Positions 44,707 to 54,225 are shown, numbered from the stretch's first letter. The stretch: DNA of 64,000 bases from Desulfovibrio sp. (GCF_009712225.1 NZ_WASP01000003.1:62001-126000), one strand, 5' to 3'. The notes: a model not told the origin generated them from the letters alone. A program made the numbers and translations.

Positions 44707-45459
44707 TCAAACGTGGCGAAAGTATCCCCCTTCCCACGACAGGCCCAAGTGATATTGCACAAATCCGTCGATTACTTTGGCACAGGCCCGCCGATCTGCC
44801 GCAGGCAGTTCCTCGGCGTGCCAGCCGGATGGAAATTCTTGCTGCACATGGCGCAAAAGGTCAAGTCCGCCCCCGCCCAATTCCACACCGTAACGCGCTG
44901 GCCCCGCCTCGGCGCGGCAAGAGGGGCAACGCAGCTGGGCTTCGTCAACCACAAACTGCGCAGGGCCTGTTATCTCGGTTCCGCACATGCCGCACTTGCC
45001 AAGGTCGGGCGCAAAACCCAGCACCCCGGCAAAACGCAGTCTGAAAAAAAGCGGCAGCAACGAAGGCACGTTTTCCGCTTCTTCAAGGGTTTTGCGCAGA
45101 TCCTCCACCAACTGAAAGGCCTCGTCCGCGCCTTCGTCGTTTACGCCAAGGGCCTCAACAAAACGCAGACAGTTGGCAGCCAGCCCCATGCGCCGCCAGT
45201 TGCGCCGCAAGCTTTGCGGCCCGCCCAGCAGCACGGCTTCCTCAAGATTGAGAAAACCGCCGCGCCCCGATGTTTTAACCCGGCAGTGCAGGCTGTTGAG
45301 CACATCGAGGCAGCCGCAAAAACGACGCCTGCTGCGGCTGCCGCCAAAGGCGAACAACGTCAGCAGGCCGTGTTTGCGACAAAGCATTTTCAGCCACAGA
45401 TCTGATTCGCGAAAGTGCCCGATGCGCAGCACCAACGCGTGATCTGCCCATTCGGTCAT
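44707..45459 (-). CDS. recO: DNA repair protein RecO
   Basis: The 250-residue protein has an N-terminal OB fold (ALVLRIGHFRESDLWLKMLC), a helical C-terminal domain and a zinc site (CGMCGTEITG ... LRCPSCRAEA). It loads RecA onto SSB-covered DNA with RecR. The start shares ATGA with the upstream rodZ-like gene. Confidence 0.93.
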   Translation of the reverse strand: MTEWADHALVLRIGHFRESDLWLKMLCRKHGLLTLFAFGGSRSRRRFCGCLDVLNSLHCRVKTSGRGGFLNLEEAVLLGGPQSLRRNWRRMGLAANCLRFVEALGVNDEGADEAFQLVEDLRKTLEEAENVPSLLPLFFRLRFAGVLGFAPDLGKCGMCGTEITGPAQFVVDEAQLRCPSCRAEAGPARYGVELGGGGLDLLRHVQQEFPSGWHAEELPAADRRACAKVIDGFVQYHLGLSWEGGYFRHV

Positions 45460-46478
45460 TGCCTGTCCGCTGGGGGAAACGTCAGGTTGCGTACCTGACC
45501 GCTCTGCCCTGGCTGGGGCAGCTCTTCGCCATCATAGCGCAGGCGCACGCCACCAGCATTGCCAAGCTTCAGCTCCAGACTCTTGCTGAAAGTAAGGGCA
45601 AAGGTGTCGCCCTTGCGCAACGAAAACTGACGGGTATCGGTTTTATCCGCATTGGAGTGAATCCAGCACTCTTCTGTGGCCGTGATGATGAGCTTGTGCT
45701 GCGAGCCTGGCTGCGTTTCGCCGGTCTGAGCCGGAGCGGCCTGGGGAGCAGTAACCGGTGCCGTAGCAGTCGGAGCGGGTGCCGCAGTGCCACGCACGGG
45801 GGGCAAACCGGCTGCGGGTTGCGCAGGCTGACCAGTGGTCTGGCTGGCGGGCTGACTGGCAGCAGGTGCAACCGCACTGGCCTGAGCAGCCGGAGCCGAA
45901 GCGGGCGCTGCAGGCTTGGCGGCTACGGACGCTGCGGACTGGCCAGACGCTTGACCAGATGCTTGGCCAGACGCCTGGTTTGCCGCAGGTGCAGCAGCAG
46001 GAGCGGAATGGCCAGCCAGATTGCCGGGATCAACAGATTCTGCACTTTGCATGGGCGCAGGCTGCGCCAGACGGCGCGTCTGCCTGCCCAGAAAGTCCAA
46101 GGCGCCCTGCTGCCAGGCAAAGAACACGGCTGCCACAATGCCCGCCATCAGCACGCCGGCCAGTATGGGCTTGAGATTGCGGCGCGGAGTAAGGACCATT
46201 TCGGGTTCGTATACATTTTGCGGAGCCGCAGGCTCTGCCGCAGCTTCAAGCGCGCCGAGCGCCTCGCTGACTTCTTCTGTCGAAAGGCCCACGTATGAAG
46301 CGTATGAGCGGATAAACCCCTTGGTGTACGCCAGAGGGGGCAAGGACTGCTCGTCCCCTTCCTCCAAAGCGCGCAGAAGACGGGCGCTGATTTTCAGCTT
46401 GTTGGCCGCGTCTTCCATATCCAGACCCCGCTTTTCGCGCTCAACGCGCAAAGCAGCGCCCAATTCCACTAAGGTCAT
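45456..46478 (-). CDS. RodZ-like protein: HTH domain, TM and DUF4115
   Basis: The 340-residue protein has an N-terminal HTH_25-type domain (LGAALRVEREKRGLDMEDAA ... LRALEEGDEQSLPPLAYTKG), one TM (about residues 105-123), a long Ala/Pro/Gln linker (about 135-250) with the repeat GQASGQASGQSAAS, and a C-terminal DUF4115 beta domain (HKLIITATEECWIHSNADKT). RodZ couples MreB to the cell-wall machinery. The linker varies much in this family. Confidence 0.88.
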   Translation of the reverse strand: MTLVELGAALRVEREKRGLDMEDAANKLKISARLLRALEEGDEQSLPPLAYTKGFIRSYASYVGLSTEEVSEALGALEAAAEPAAPQNVYEPEMVLTPRRNLKPILAGVLMAGIVAAVFFAWQQGALDFLGRQTRRLAQPAPMQSAESVDPGNLAGHSAPAAAPAANQASGQASGQASGQSAASVAAKPAAPASAPAAQASAVAPAASQPASQTTGQPAQPAAGLPPVRGTAAPAPTATAPVTAPQAAPAQTGETQPGSQHKLIITATEECWIHSNADKTDTRQFSLRKGDTFALTFSKSLELKLGNAGGVRLRYDGEELPQPGQSGQVRNLTFPPADRQ

Positions 46479-46559
46479 GTAAAGCCTCGATAATGGTCTT
46501 GCCGCCCCTGGGGGCGGCTGTTGCCAGCAAAAAGCCCGGAACCGCCCGTGGCGGCCCCG

Positions 46560-47495
46560 CTACATTCGAATGTCGATAACAGCCCTGCTGCGAAGCTGAT
46601 TGGAATAATCCTCAAAACGTTCCATTGCCTTGGGCTGACGCAGAATGCCGTCAATCATGGGCTTGGCCTGCTCAAAGGTGAGCAGCTTCATTTCGCCGCC
46701 ACCGGGGCGGTACAGGCGCACCTGCGCCTTGCGGCCCTGCAGTTCAAAGATGTCGGTCACTTCCCCGGGCTTCATTTTGGAGAGGCGCGCTTCCCATTCG
46801 GGGTTGAGCTTGTCCCACTCAACAGGGCCCATATCGCCGCCGTTTTCCTTGTTGGGAGCGATGGAATACTTGCGGGTAACCTCCTCAAACGAGGCAGCGC
46901 CCGACTTGATCTGCGCCGCAAGGGCAGCAGCGTTTGCATTGGGATGGTACACGAGCAGGGCCATGTGCAGACCAGTGCGGTCGTACATGGTGTCCTTGTG
47001 CGAGTCGTAATAGGCCTTGACTTCTTCGGGGGTAACCACCACGCGGCGGGCCACTTCCATGGCCATGACACGCTGGCGGATCAGGCTTTTTTCAATATTT
47101 TTGCGCAGTTCGGCAACACTGGTTTTCTGCTGGGCCAGCTTTTCCTCAAACTGCTGCTTGTTGAGGTTGTTTCCCTTCATGATCTTGGTAATTTCGGCGT
47201 CCACATCGGAAGGAGAGATGGTAACCTTGAGCCGCTTGGCTTCCTGAACAACCAGAATATCCATGATCATACCGTCCAGCGCCTTGCGCAAAATGGCGTC
47301 AACAGCGGTAGCCTGGGCAGGATCGTTGGGATTGACGCGCGCCCGCATAAGATCGGGTACGGCATTTTTTTGCAGGTCAAACATGGTGATAACCTGACCG
47401 TTTACCACGGCTGCCACCTTGTTAATCTGGGCGGCCTGAGCGCCAAAGGCGGTCATGAAACAGATAACCAGCGCAAAAACAAGCGTCTTTCTCAC
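46560..47495 (-). CDS. SurA-like periplasmic chaperone/peptidyl-prolyl isomerase
   Basis: The 311-residue protein has a signal peptide (TLVFALVICFMTAFGAQA), a SurA N-terminal domain (INKVAAVVNGQVITMFDLQK) and a parvulin-like region (HMALLVYHPNANAAALAAQI). It escorts outer-membrane proteins through the periplasm. It lies downstream of a second SurA-like gene. Confidence 0.9.
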   Translation of the reverse strand: MRKTLVFALVICFMTAFGAQAAQINKVAAVVNGQVITMFDLQKNAVPDLMRARVNPNDPAQATAVDAILRKALDGMIMDILVVQEAKRLKVTISPSDVDAEITKIMKGNNLNKQQFEEKLAQQKTSVAELRKNIEKSLIRQRVMAMEVARRVVVTPEEVKAYYDSHKDTMYDRTGLHMALLVYHPNANAAALAAQIKSGAASFEEVTRKYSIAPNKENGGDMGPVEWDKLNPEWEARLSKMKPGEVTDIFELQGRKAQVRLYRPGGGEMKLLTFEQAKPMIDGILRQPKAMERFEDYSNQLRSRAVIDIRM

Positions 47496-47626
47496 AGTAT
47501 ACTCCCTGATTGCGCGAAAAAATCACGCGCTTTATCTATAAAATTGTATCCCAATCCATCGCAATATGCAATGCGAGCACACAGCCGCGGCAAATGACAC
47601 GACACCGAACACATAAATGCCCTGTG

Positions 47627-48877
47627 TCAGCGTCTTTTTGCGGAACCGTTTTCCCTTTTGTGCGACTGATCGGGGGCTGCTTTTACGGCCCCGTTTTCGG
47701 GGGCATGCCCCTGATTTTCAACCGTGCCGTTTCCTGCACCGCCCTCGGGAATATCGCCTTCGTACACCTCGTCGTGCGGCACGGGCAAGGCCTTTCCATC
47801 ATCCTGTCCGCCGGGTGCGGCAGGTGCGGCTGCCCCCTCGCCGCCCTGCCGCGCATCGCGGTTCGGGGGCACGGCCAGCAGGTCTGGTGCAATGTCTTTG
47901 GCAACCTTGATCTTTGAAGCGGCCAGCGTTTTTTCCAGCCAGCTTTCAAAGGCCTCGGACATTTTCTGCTCGCGCAGAACGTTTTCCACAAGGGGGTAGG
48001 TTTCTGCCAGATTCATCTGGGTGGGCGGACGCTTTTCAATCAGGGCGAGCCCACGCCACAGGCCTTCTTCCTGCCGTGGGGTGGCGCACTGGCCGGGCTT
48101 GAGGGCCCCTGCAGCCTTTTGCCAGCTTTGGGGCAGATCGCCAGCGCGTACGTTCAGGCACTGAAGCTGCACTTTTTTGCGCGCTTCGCTCATGCCTCCG
48201 GGAAAAACCGCGCAAAAGCCTTCCACATCCTTGCGGGATTCTGCCGAAATAAGGCACACGCGCAGGGTTTCGGGCATCTGAAAATCGTCTTCGTGGGTCT
48301 GATAGTAGTCGCGCAGCTCCGGCAGCGAAATTCGTATACCCGAAGCCAGCACCTTTTTCTCAAAGGCAAGCATGGAAAGATGGTCGAGCAGCAAGGCGCG
48401 CCATTCGGCGGGGTCAAGCGATTCCTCGGTCAGGTACTTGTCCAGCCCGTCACCGCCGCCGTAGTCGTTCTTCACCTCGTTAAAGGCGGCTTCAAGCGTT
48501 GCGGGGCTCACGGCCATCTGCAGGCGCTGCAGGTCTTGCCGCACCAGAGCGTAAATGATGAGTGTTCCCAGCGCCTCGCCGTATTCACGGCGCATGTTTT
48601 CCAGCGAGGGTGTGCGCATGGCCCCCAGCGAGGGCGAACGGCTGTCGAGCAGGGTTTGCAGCCTGCGCAGTGTGATGGGTTCGCCGTTGACGATAGCCAC
48701 CACGCCGTCGGGCAGGCGGGCTTCGAAACAGGCGGTCAGCAGCAGGCAACAGCAGCAGACCAGCGCCAGACACAGAGGCCGCGCAGCACGCCGCACCACC
48801 GAAGGCTGTGCGAAGGTTTCAATCTGACGCGCAGGGGCAACAAGGGGCTGCATGAATCGGTTCACCATAATTTCCAT
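47627..48877 (-). CDS. SurA/PrsA-like lipoprotein chaperone
   Basis: The product (up to 416 residues) has a hydrophobic signal ending in a lipobox (LLLTAC), then GVVAIVNGEPITLRRLQTLL as in SurA N-domains and a parvulin-like part, then a long Pro/Gly/Ala/Asp-rich tail. It is probably an outer- or inner-membrane-anchored foldase. The start may be one of three ATGs (48877, 48868, 48853). It lies 50 bp downstream of mfd. Confidence 0.82.
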   Translation of the reverse strand: MEIMVNRFMQPLVAPARQIETFAQPSVVRRAARPLCLALVCCCCLLLTACFEARLPDGVVAIVNGEPITLRRLQTLLDSRSPSLGAMRTPSLENMRREYGEALGTLIIYALVRQDLQRLQMAVSPATLEAAFNEVKNDYGGGDGLDKYLTEESLDPAEWRALLLDHLSMLAFEKKVLASGIRISLPELRDYYQTHEDDFQMPETLRVCLISAESRKDVEGFCAVFPGGMSEARKKVQLQCLNVRAGDLPQSWQKAAGALKPGQCATPRQEEGLWRGLALIEKRPPTQMNLAETYPLVENVLREQKMSEAFESWLEKTLAASKIKVAKDIAPDLLAVPPNRDARQGGEGAAAPAAPGGQDDGKALPVPHDEVYEGDIPEGGAGNGTVENQGHAPENGAVKAAPDQSHKRENGSAKRR

Positions 48878-48927
48878 ATACTCATGACAGTTTCATGACC
48901 GGACAACTGGTTGGCCCGCAATACCGC

Positions 48928-51900
48928 TTACACGCCGGGCGTAACCCTGATGCCCTCAAGGGCTGCGCGCAGTTTGTCCAGCCCCTCTGCAAAGGGCACA
49001 TCTGCGGGCAGGGGCAGGTGCAGACCGGCTGGTGGCAGCATGCGCGCGTCCTTCATGGATGCGGTAAGCGCCACGATGCGCTCTGGCTGCACGGCGTTCT
49101 GCCCGTCGGGCCACACAAGACGCACGTGGTTGATATGCACATCTGCCTTTTGCACCTGCAGTTCGGTGAGGAACTGCTTGAAGTCCAGCACGGCGAGGAA
49201 GTTGCGCAGTTCTTCGGGGAAGGGGCCAAACCGGTCGCGAATGCCCAGTGCGGCTTCTTCGCACGCGGCTCCACCTGCGGCCGAGGTAAGCGTTTTGTAG
49301 CAACGCAAACGCTCGCGCCCGTCTTCAATGTACGATGCGGGAATATGCGCAGGCAAGCCCAAAGTAAGTTCCGTTTCCACGGTATGGGCTTCGGGCGTGC
49401 CTTTGAGGCGGCCCACTGCCTCCTCGAGCATCTCAAGATACAGATCAAGGCCCACACGGCACATGTGCCCCGACTGCACTTCGCCAAGGATATTGCCCGC
49501 GCCGCGCAGGCGCAGGTCTTCCATGGCAACTTGAAAGCCAGCGCCCAGATAGTCCATATCCATGATGATGCGCAGTCGTTCCTCGGCAATGGAAGTAAGG
49601 CGCTCGGCATCGGGCACCACAAAAAAGGCGTATGCCTGCCTGTCGCTACGGCCCACGCGGCCACGCAACTGGTAGAGCTGACCAAGGCCAAACATCTGCG
49701 CCTGATCGACCACCAGGGTGTTGGCACGGGGAAAGTCCAGGCCGGATTCAACGATGGAGGTGCACACCAGCACATCCAGTTCGCCGTGCCAGAATTTGTG
49801 CATGGTGTCTTCCAGCTCGGTTTCAGACATCTGCCCGTGGGCCATACCCACGCGGGCCGAAGGCACGAGGGTGCGCACGTATTCGGCCACCCGCTCCAGC
49901 CCCTGCACACGGTTGTAAACCCAGAATACCTGCCCCTCGCGCTCTATCTCGCGTTCAAGCACCTTGCGCAGCACAGAATCATCGCGGCGCAGCACGGCCG
50001 AAGCCACGGGCTTGCGGTCCTGCGGAGCCGTTTCGATAATGGAAAGCTCGCGTATGCCCGACATGGAGAGCTGCAAGGTACGTGGAATGGGCGTGGCCGT
50101 GAGGGTGAGCACATCCACGTTCTTTTTGAGCGCCTTGAGCTTTTCCTTGTGGCGCACGCCAAAACGCTGTTCCTCATCCAGTATGAGCAAGGCCAGGTTG
50201 GGCAGCTTTACGTCGCTTGAAAGCACGCGGTGCGTGCCGATGAGAATATCCACCTGCCCGGTGGCAGCCGCCTTGAGCACTTCCTTTTGCCTGGGGCGCG
50301 TCACAAAACGGCTGAGCAACCCCACATTGACGGGAAAACCCGCCAGACGCGCGCGGAAGGTCTGGTAATGCTGCTCGGCCAGCACCGTGGTGGGACAGAG
50401 CAAAACAACCTGCCGCCCCTCGGAGGCCGCGCGAAAGGCCGCCCGCAGCGCAACCTCTGTCTTGCCAAAGCCCACATCTCCACACACAAGCCTGTCCATG
50501 GGCTGCGACTTGTCCATGTCGTCCAGCACGTCCTGAATGGCCTTGGCCTGATCGGGGGTTTCCTCAAAGCCAAAGGTGGCTTCAAATTCGTGGTACAGCT
50601 CACCCGGCGGGTCGTAGCGAAAACCCTTGGTCACCTTGCGGTAGGCGTACATCTCCACCAGGTCGGCGGCGATTTTTTCAATGGCCTTGCGGGCCTTTTC
50701 CTTGCCCGATGTCCAGCCCGTGCCGCCAAGGCGGTCAAGCGCGGGTTCCACACCCTCCGAGCCCTTGAACCGCTGGATAAGCCCCATGCGGTCGGCAGGC
50801 ACATAGAGCTTGTCGCGCCCGGAATATTCGATGAGCAGAAAGTCGTTGGCAACGGCGTTCACATCCATGTGGTGCAGGCCCGCAAAACGGCCAATGCCGT
50901 AATCGCGGTGCACCATAAGATCGCCGGGTTTGAGATCGTCAAAGGAATCCAGCCCCTTGAACACGCGAGAAGAAACGCGGGGCGTCTTTTCGGCCTTGGG
51001 GTACAGAATGTCTTCGCCCAGCACCAGAGCATTGTCCCACGCCAGATCAGCGCCCTGACGATAGGGCGAAACAAGAGCGAACAGACCACGCTGGTCGGGC
51101 GCGTAGCGTTGGACCGGAGCAATGCCGTCCTGCTCGGCCAGCTTCAGAAATTTGGCGCGGCTTCTGGCTGACGAAAAGCTCAGCACCACCTGCCTGCGAG
51201 CGCCGTGCCATTCCTTGAGGGCGGCGGCAAGGTGCTGCCACGGGCGGTCCTGCGCGCCAGAAAGCGGAAAAAGATCGCTGAACGAATGCAGGGTTCTTTC
51301 CGCAAAATCCAGGCCGCGCTCCTCCACGCCCATGACAAGGGGCTCGGCGTACACTCGCTGAAAGGCGTTCCACGGTGCGGGCTGCGAACTTTTACGCAGG
51401 GCCAGCGAGGCCGGTTGCGGCAGGGGGGAGTCTTCTATCTCCAGCCTTTCCTTGAGGGCAAGGCGACCATCGCGCAGGGCCTCTGCGCTGTCGGCCTCGC
51501 CGGGCAGAAGCCACAGGCAATCCTGCGGCAGCCAGTCTTCAAGCAGGCTTGGAGCTTCTACGGCGCAGCCCGGCAACAGCCCCGCCCCACCGGCATCCAG
51601 TGCCTTTTTGAAGGAATAACAATCGTTTTCGCCAATGCGGCCTTCGGCAAACATACGGTCAAAGCGCTTGCGCGTTGCCTCGGCGTCGCGCGCGTCAAAG
51701 GCCAGCGGGCTTACCGGCAGCAGGGTCAGCTCGTCGCAGCCCTGAAGCGAACGCTGGGTTTCGGCATCAAAAAACCGCATTTCTTCCAGCGTATCACCAA
51801 AAAATTCAAGCCGCACGGGGCGAGCATAACCAGCGGGGTACAGATCAAGAATATCGCCGCGCCGGGCCATTTCGCCGGGACGCGTGACCATGGTGACACG

Positions 51901-52371
51901 CTCGTAGCCCCACTCCACTGCCTGCTCCAGCAGCAGTTCTGGCGCGTAGTCGCTGCCCTTGCCTATCTCGAGTGTACGGGAATGGAAAAAATTGACTGGC
52001 ATGTAGCGCAGCAGCAGGCTCTCTATGCTGACCACAAGCACACGGGGCTTGCCAAGGCTCAGGGCATACAGTGCCGCCAGACGGGCTGCCCACGAAGGCT
52101 TGTCCTGCCACTGGCTCAGGGCTGGCAAGCCCAGGCAGGGCTGCTGCCATGTCGGGCGCACAAGTGCAGGATCTGCCAGTGAAATTTCGGGAGAAAAAAG
52201 AGTGGCGAGAGCGCGGGCCGCGTTGAATTCTTCGCGGGTGCGAACCACGAGAGCCACGCTGCGCCCTTTGTCCAGAGCCTCACAGGCAAGGCGGCAGCGC
52301 GTGACCATGCCGCTGCGTTCCAGATATATCTGCCTGTCGTTGCTTGAGAGCAGTGCGCCGAAAGTGTCCAT
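48928..52371 (-). CDS. mfd: Transcription-repair coupling factor Mfd
   Basis: The 1147-residue protein has the UvrB-homology N-terminal part, the RNA-polymerase interaction domain (KPGDLMVHRDYGIGRFAGLH), a RecG-like SF2 translocase with Walker A GDVGFGKTEVA and LDEEQRFG, and the TRCF C-terminal domain. Mfd removes stalled RNA polymerase and recruits UvrA. Length is as expected. Confidence 0.97.
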   Translation of the reverse strand: MDTFGALLSSNDRQIYLERSGMVTRCRLACEALDKGRSVALVVRTREEFNAARALATLFSPEISLADPALVRPTWQQPCLGLPALSQWQDKPSWAARLAALYALSLGKPRVLVVSIESLLLRYMPVNFFHSRTLEIGKGSDYAPELLLEQAVEWGYERVTMVTRPGEMARRGDILDLYPAGYARPVRLEFFGDTLEEMRFFDAETQRSLQGCDELTLLPVSPLAFDARDAEATRKRFDRMFAEGRIGENDCYSFKKALDAGGAGLLPGCAVEAPSLLEDWLPQDCLWLLPGEADSAEALRDGRLALKERLEIEDSPLPQPASLALRKSSQPAPWNAFQRVYAEPLVMGVEERGLDFAERTLHSFSDLFPLSGAQDRPWQHLAAALKEWHGARRQVVLSFSSARSRAKFLKLAEQDGIAPVQRYAPDQRGLFALVSPYRQGADLAWDNALVLGEDILYPKAEKTPRVSSRVFKGLDSFDDLKPGDLMVHRDYGIGRFAGLHHMDVNAVANDFLLIEYSGRDKLYVPADRMGLIQRFKGSEGVEPALDRLGGTGWTSGKEKARKAIEKIAADLVEMYAYRKVTKGFRYDPPGELYHEFEATFGFEETPDQAKAIQDVLDDMDKSQPMDRLVCGDVGFGKTEVALRAAFRAASEGRQVVLLCPTTVLAEQHYQTFRARLAGFPVNVGLLSRFVTRPRQKEVLKAAATGQVDILIGTHRVLSSDVKLPNLALLILDEEQRFGVRHKEKLKALKKNVDVLTLTATPIPRTLQLSMSGIRELSIIETAPQDRKPVASAVLRRDDSVLRKVLEREIEREGQVFWVYNRVQGLERVAEYVRTLVPSARVGMAHGQMSETELEDTMHKFWHGELDVLVCTSIVESGLDFPRANTLVVDQAQMFGLGQLYQLRGRVGRSDRQAYAFFVVPDAERLTSIAEERLRIIMDMDYLGAGFQVAMEDLRLRGAGNILGEVQSGHMCRVGLDLYLEMLEEAVGRLKGTPEAHTVETELTLGLPAHIPASYIEDGRERLRCYKTLTSAAGGAACEEAALGIRDRFGPFPEELRNFLAVLDFKQFLTELQVQKADVHINHVRLVWPDGQNAVQPERIVALTASMKDARMLPPAGLHLPLPADVPFAEGLDKLRAALEGIRVTPGV

Positions 52372-52395
52372 GAACCTGTGGGGGGTTATATAACA

Positions 52396-52427
52396 GTGTC
52401 GGGGGCAGCCTGCGCCGCCCCCGACAC
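52396..52427 (-). terminator. Hairpin between the HesB-like gene and mfd
   Basis: A perfect 11-bp stem GTGTCGGGGGC/GCCCCCGACAC has a 10-nt loop, followed by TGTTATATAA on the minus strand. A smaller stem (GGCCAC/GTGGCC) sits at 52428-52445. Confidence 0.72.
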
Positions 52428-52505
52428 GGCCACGAAAGTGTGGCCATGAAACGACGAACCGGGCAGCAGCAGAAGGCCGCCGCCCGGTTCGCTAGTTATT
52501 TGCTT

Positions 52506-52823
52506 CTAGTGTCCGCAGCCGCCGGAGCAGCCGCTGCAACCACCGCCCGTCTGGGGCAGGGGAACTGTAGGCTCAACAGTGAAGCCAGAGTAGGTCAGGT
52601 CAATCTTCACGCCTTCAACCTGGGCAAGAAGCTCCTTGTTGATGCAGAAGGTGAACCCGCCCTGTTCTTCGCTCATATCCTCGTCCGTGGCGGCATCAAG
52701 TGCCAGGGCCAGGTGAGGCCCGCTACAACCGCCAGGGGCGAGATACACGCGAATGGAGCTCTTTTCCTTACCTTCAAAAAAGGCCGCCAGTTCCTTCTGG
52801 GCGCTTTCGGTCAGTTCAAGCAT
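52506..52823 (-). CDS. HesB/IscA-like protein, cysteine version
   Basis: The 105-residue protein begins MLELTESAQKELAAFFEGKE and has the A-type fold core RVYLAPGGCSGPHLALALD, with the conserved Cys at residue 33. It ends in a Cys-rich tail (GGGCSGCSGGCGH). HesB/IscA proteins carry Fe-S clusters or metals, but the single core Cys and extra tail set this subgroup apart. The start follows GGAGG. It is a tandem paralog of the selenoprotein gene just upstream. Confidence 0.9.
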   Translation of the reverse strand: MLELTESAQKELAAFFEGKEKSSIRVYLAPGGCSGPHLALALDAATDEDMSEEQGGFTFCINKELLAQVEGVKIDLTYSGFTVEPTVPLPQTGGGCSGCSGGCGH

Positions 52824-52872
52824 GGTTCCTCCGATGTTTTTCGATAACTCGATATTTATATATTGTAGAGTA

Positions 52873-52907
52873 ACGAAAAACAGGCTGGCCAGCTTCTTCC
52901 GGCCAGC
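52873..52907 (-). terminator. Terminator after the HesB-like selenoprotein gene
   Basis: The stem GCTGGCC/GGCCAGC (10-nt loop) is followed on the minus strand by CTGTTTTTCG. It separates the selenoprotein gene from its Cys paralog. Confidence 0.78.
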
Positions 52908-52922
52908 GGGGACCATCCCGCC

Positions 52923-53249
52923 TTAGGCGTTGCTGCCGCAGCCGCTTGAGCAGCTGCTGCAACCACCACCGTTGCCGTCAGAAGCGAAGGGCACTACGGG
53001 TTCAACCGCAAAGCCCATGTAGGTTAAATCAATCTTTACACCCTGCACTTCACCAAGAAGATCTTTGTTGATGCAGAAGGTATAGCCGGCCTGTTCCTCG
53101 GTTTGATCCTGTTCGTTAGGCTCATCCAGAGCCAGGGCAAGGCGCGGGCCGCCTCAACCTGCGGTCATGTAGACCCGGATGGGTTCCTTTTTCTTGCCGG
53201 TAAAGAACGAATCCAGTTCCTTACGGGCGCTGTCGGTCAATTCGATCAT
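52923..53249 (-). CDS. HesB-like selenoprotein with in-frame UGA (Sec32)
   Basis: From the ATG at 53249 (GGAGG upstream) to TAA at 52923 the frame codes for 108 residues, with one in-frame TGA at 53154-53156. The product reads RVYMTAG-U-GGPRLALALDEP, and U aligns with Cys33 of the paralog next door (GGCSGP). Coding similarity continues on both sides of the TGA and includes the Cys-rich tail (GGGCSSCSSGCGSNA). HesB-like selenoproteins with this AGUGG motif are known. A hairpin just after the UGA may be the SECIS. A naive ORF call would split this gene. Confidence 0.92.
53119..53133 (-). promoter_or_regulatory. Candidate bacterial SECIS hairpin
   Basis: In the mRNA, GGCUC-UGGAU-GAGCC forms a 5-bp stem whose loop holds GG; it begins 21 nt after the UGA. 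Bacterial SECIS elements are short hairpins with exposed G bases some 16-37 nt behind the UGA, so spacing fits. The stem is short, so a longer fold may apply. Confidence 0.55.
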
Positions 53250-53374
53250 ACGTCCTCCATGATTCGGGTGTTTTACTAACTAAGGTCATGCGTGGGGCTT
53301 GTCAATTGCCGCAGGGCTTTTCTTTAAGCGCGAAAACGGCTAGAATGGCAGGCATATCCACCTCTGGAGGAATC

Positions 53375-53911
53375 ATGTCCACGACCCGGTTACTGGCAAA
53401 AGACGAAATGGCGCGCGTGCTTGAACGCCTCGCCTCACAAATACTGGAACGCCACGCCGCCTGCGAAGAAGTGATGCTTGTGGGCATTGAACGACGCGGT
53501 GCAGACCTTGCCCGCCGCCTTGCCGCCCTGCTGCAGTCCCGCCTTGAACGCACCGTGCCCCTGGGCACGCTCGACATCAACCTGTACCGCGATGACTGGA
53601 CCAGCCTTGTGGGCAAACCCAGCATAGGCCAGTCGCACATCACCGAAAGCGTTGACGAAAAGGTCATCATTCTGGTTGACGATGTGCTCTACACGGGCCG
53701 CACAATCCGCGCCGCTCTCGAGGCCCTGCTCGACTATGGCCGCCCCCGCTGTGTTGAACTGCTGACCCTTATCGACCGGGGGCACCGCGAGCTGCCCATT
53801 CACGCGGACTACGTGGGCAGAACCATCAACACAAGCAAACAGGAACATGTAGACGTAATGCTGGCCGAACGCGATGGCGAAGACAGCGTAAGCCTCACCA
53901 CCGCTTCCTGA
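53375..53911 (+). CDS. pyrR: PyrR, pyrimidine regulator / uracil phosphoribosyltransferase
   Basis: The 178-residue protein has the PRPP-binding motif ILVDDVLYTGRTIRAALEAL and the PyrR features VMLVGIERRGADLARRL and DINLYRDDW. PyrR binds pyr mRNA leaders when UMP is high and can have UPRTase activity. The ATG at 53375 follows GGAGG; the frame opens at 53288. No pyr gene or leader is nearby. Confidence 0.93.
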   Translation: MSTTRLLAKDEMARVLERLASQILERHAACEEVMLVGIERRGADLARRLAALLQSRLERTVPLGTLDINLYRDDWTSLVGKPSIGQSHITESVDEKVIILVDDVLYTGRTIRAALEALLDYGRPRCVELLTLIDRGHRELPIHADYVGRTINTSKQEHVDVMLAERDGEDSVSLTTAS

Positions 53912-54225
53912 CACTCCCGTTACCGACGAACAAACCGGCCTCACGGCCTTGTATCAAACTTGCAGGCAGGATAAGAACACACAGCTACCAGACGTATACA
54001 CCGCCCATAGGCGCAAGACATAAGAGCAGAGGAAACCATGCCCAAACGCAAAACCTGACGCACAGCAATGAGCTCCACGTTGTGGAGCTTACGCGAATGG
54101 CGGTCCGGTTTGTGTCTGGCGCATGGTTTCTTTGCCTTGCGCGGCCGATAAGCCCAATCCTCCGTTCGCGTTGCCGGTTCCCCTTCGGCTTCGTAACGGG
54201 CCTGTGGCCCAAAAAGGAGGATTTC
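53912..54225. other. Intergenic region before the selenium cluster
   Basis: No gene is supported. It holds the yedE ribosome-binding site (AAGGAGG at 54214-54220) and probably its promoter. No clear terminator is seen after pyrR. Confidence 0.45.

Noticed and set aside
48895-52182. Long plus-strand ORFs opposite mfd
   Set aside because: Shadows of mfd; no recognisable domain or ribosome-binding site.
53154-53156. TGA as a nonsense mutation making the HesB-like gene a pseudogene
   Set aside because: The TGA lies exactly at the conserved Cys site, flanking sequence is intact, a hairpin follows, and selenium genes are adjacent; selenocysteine explains it better.
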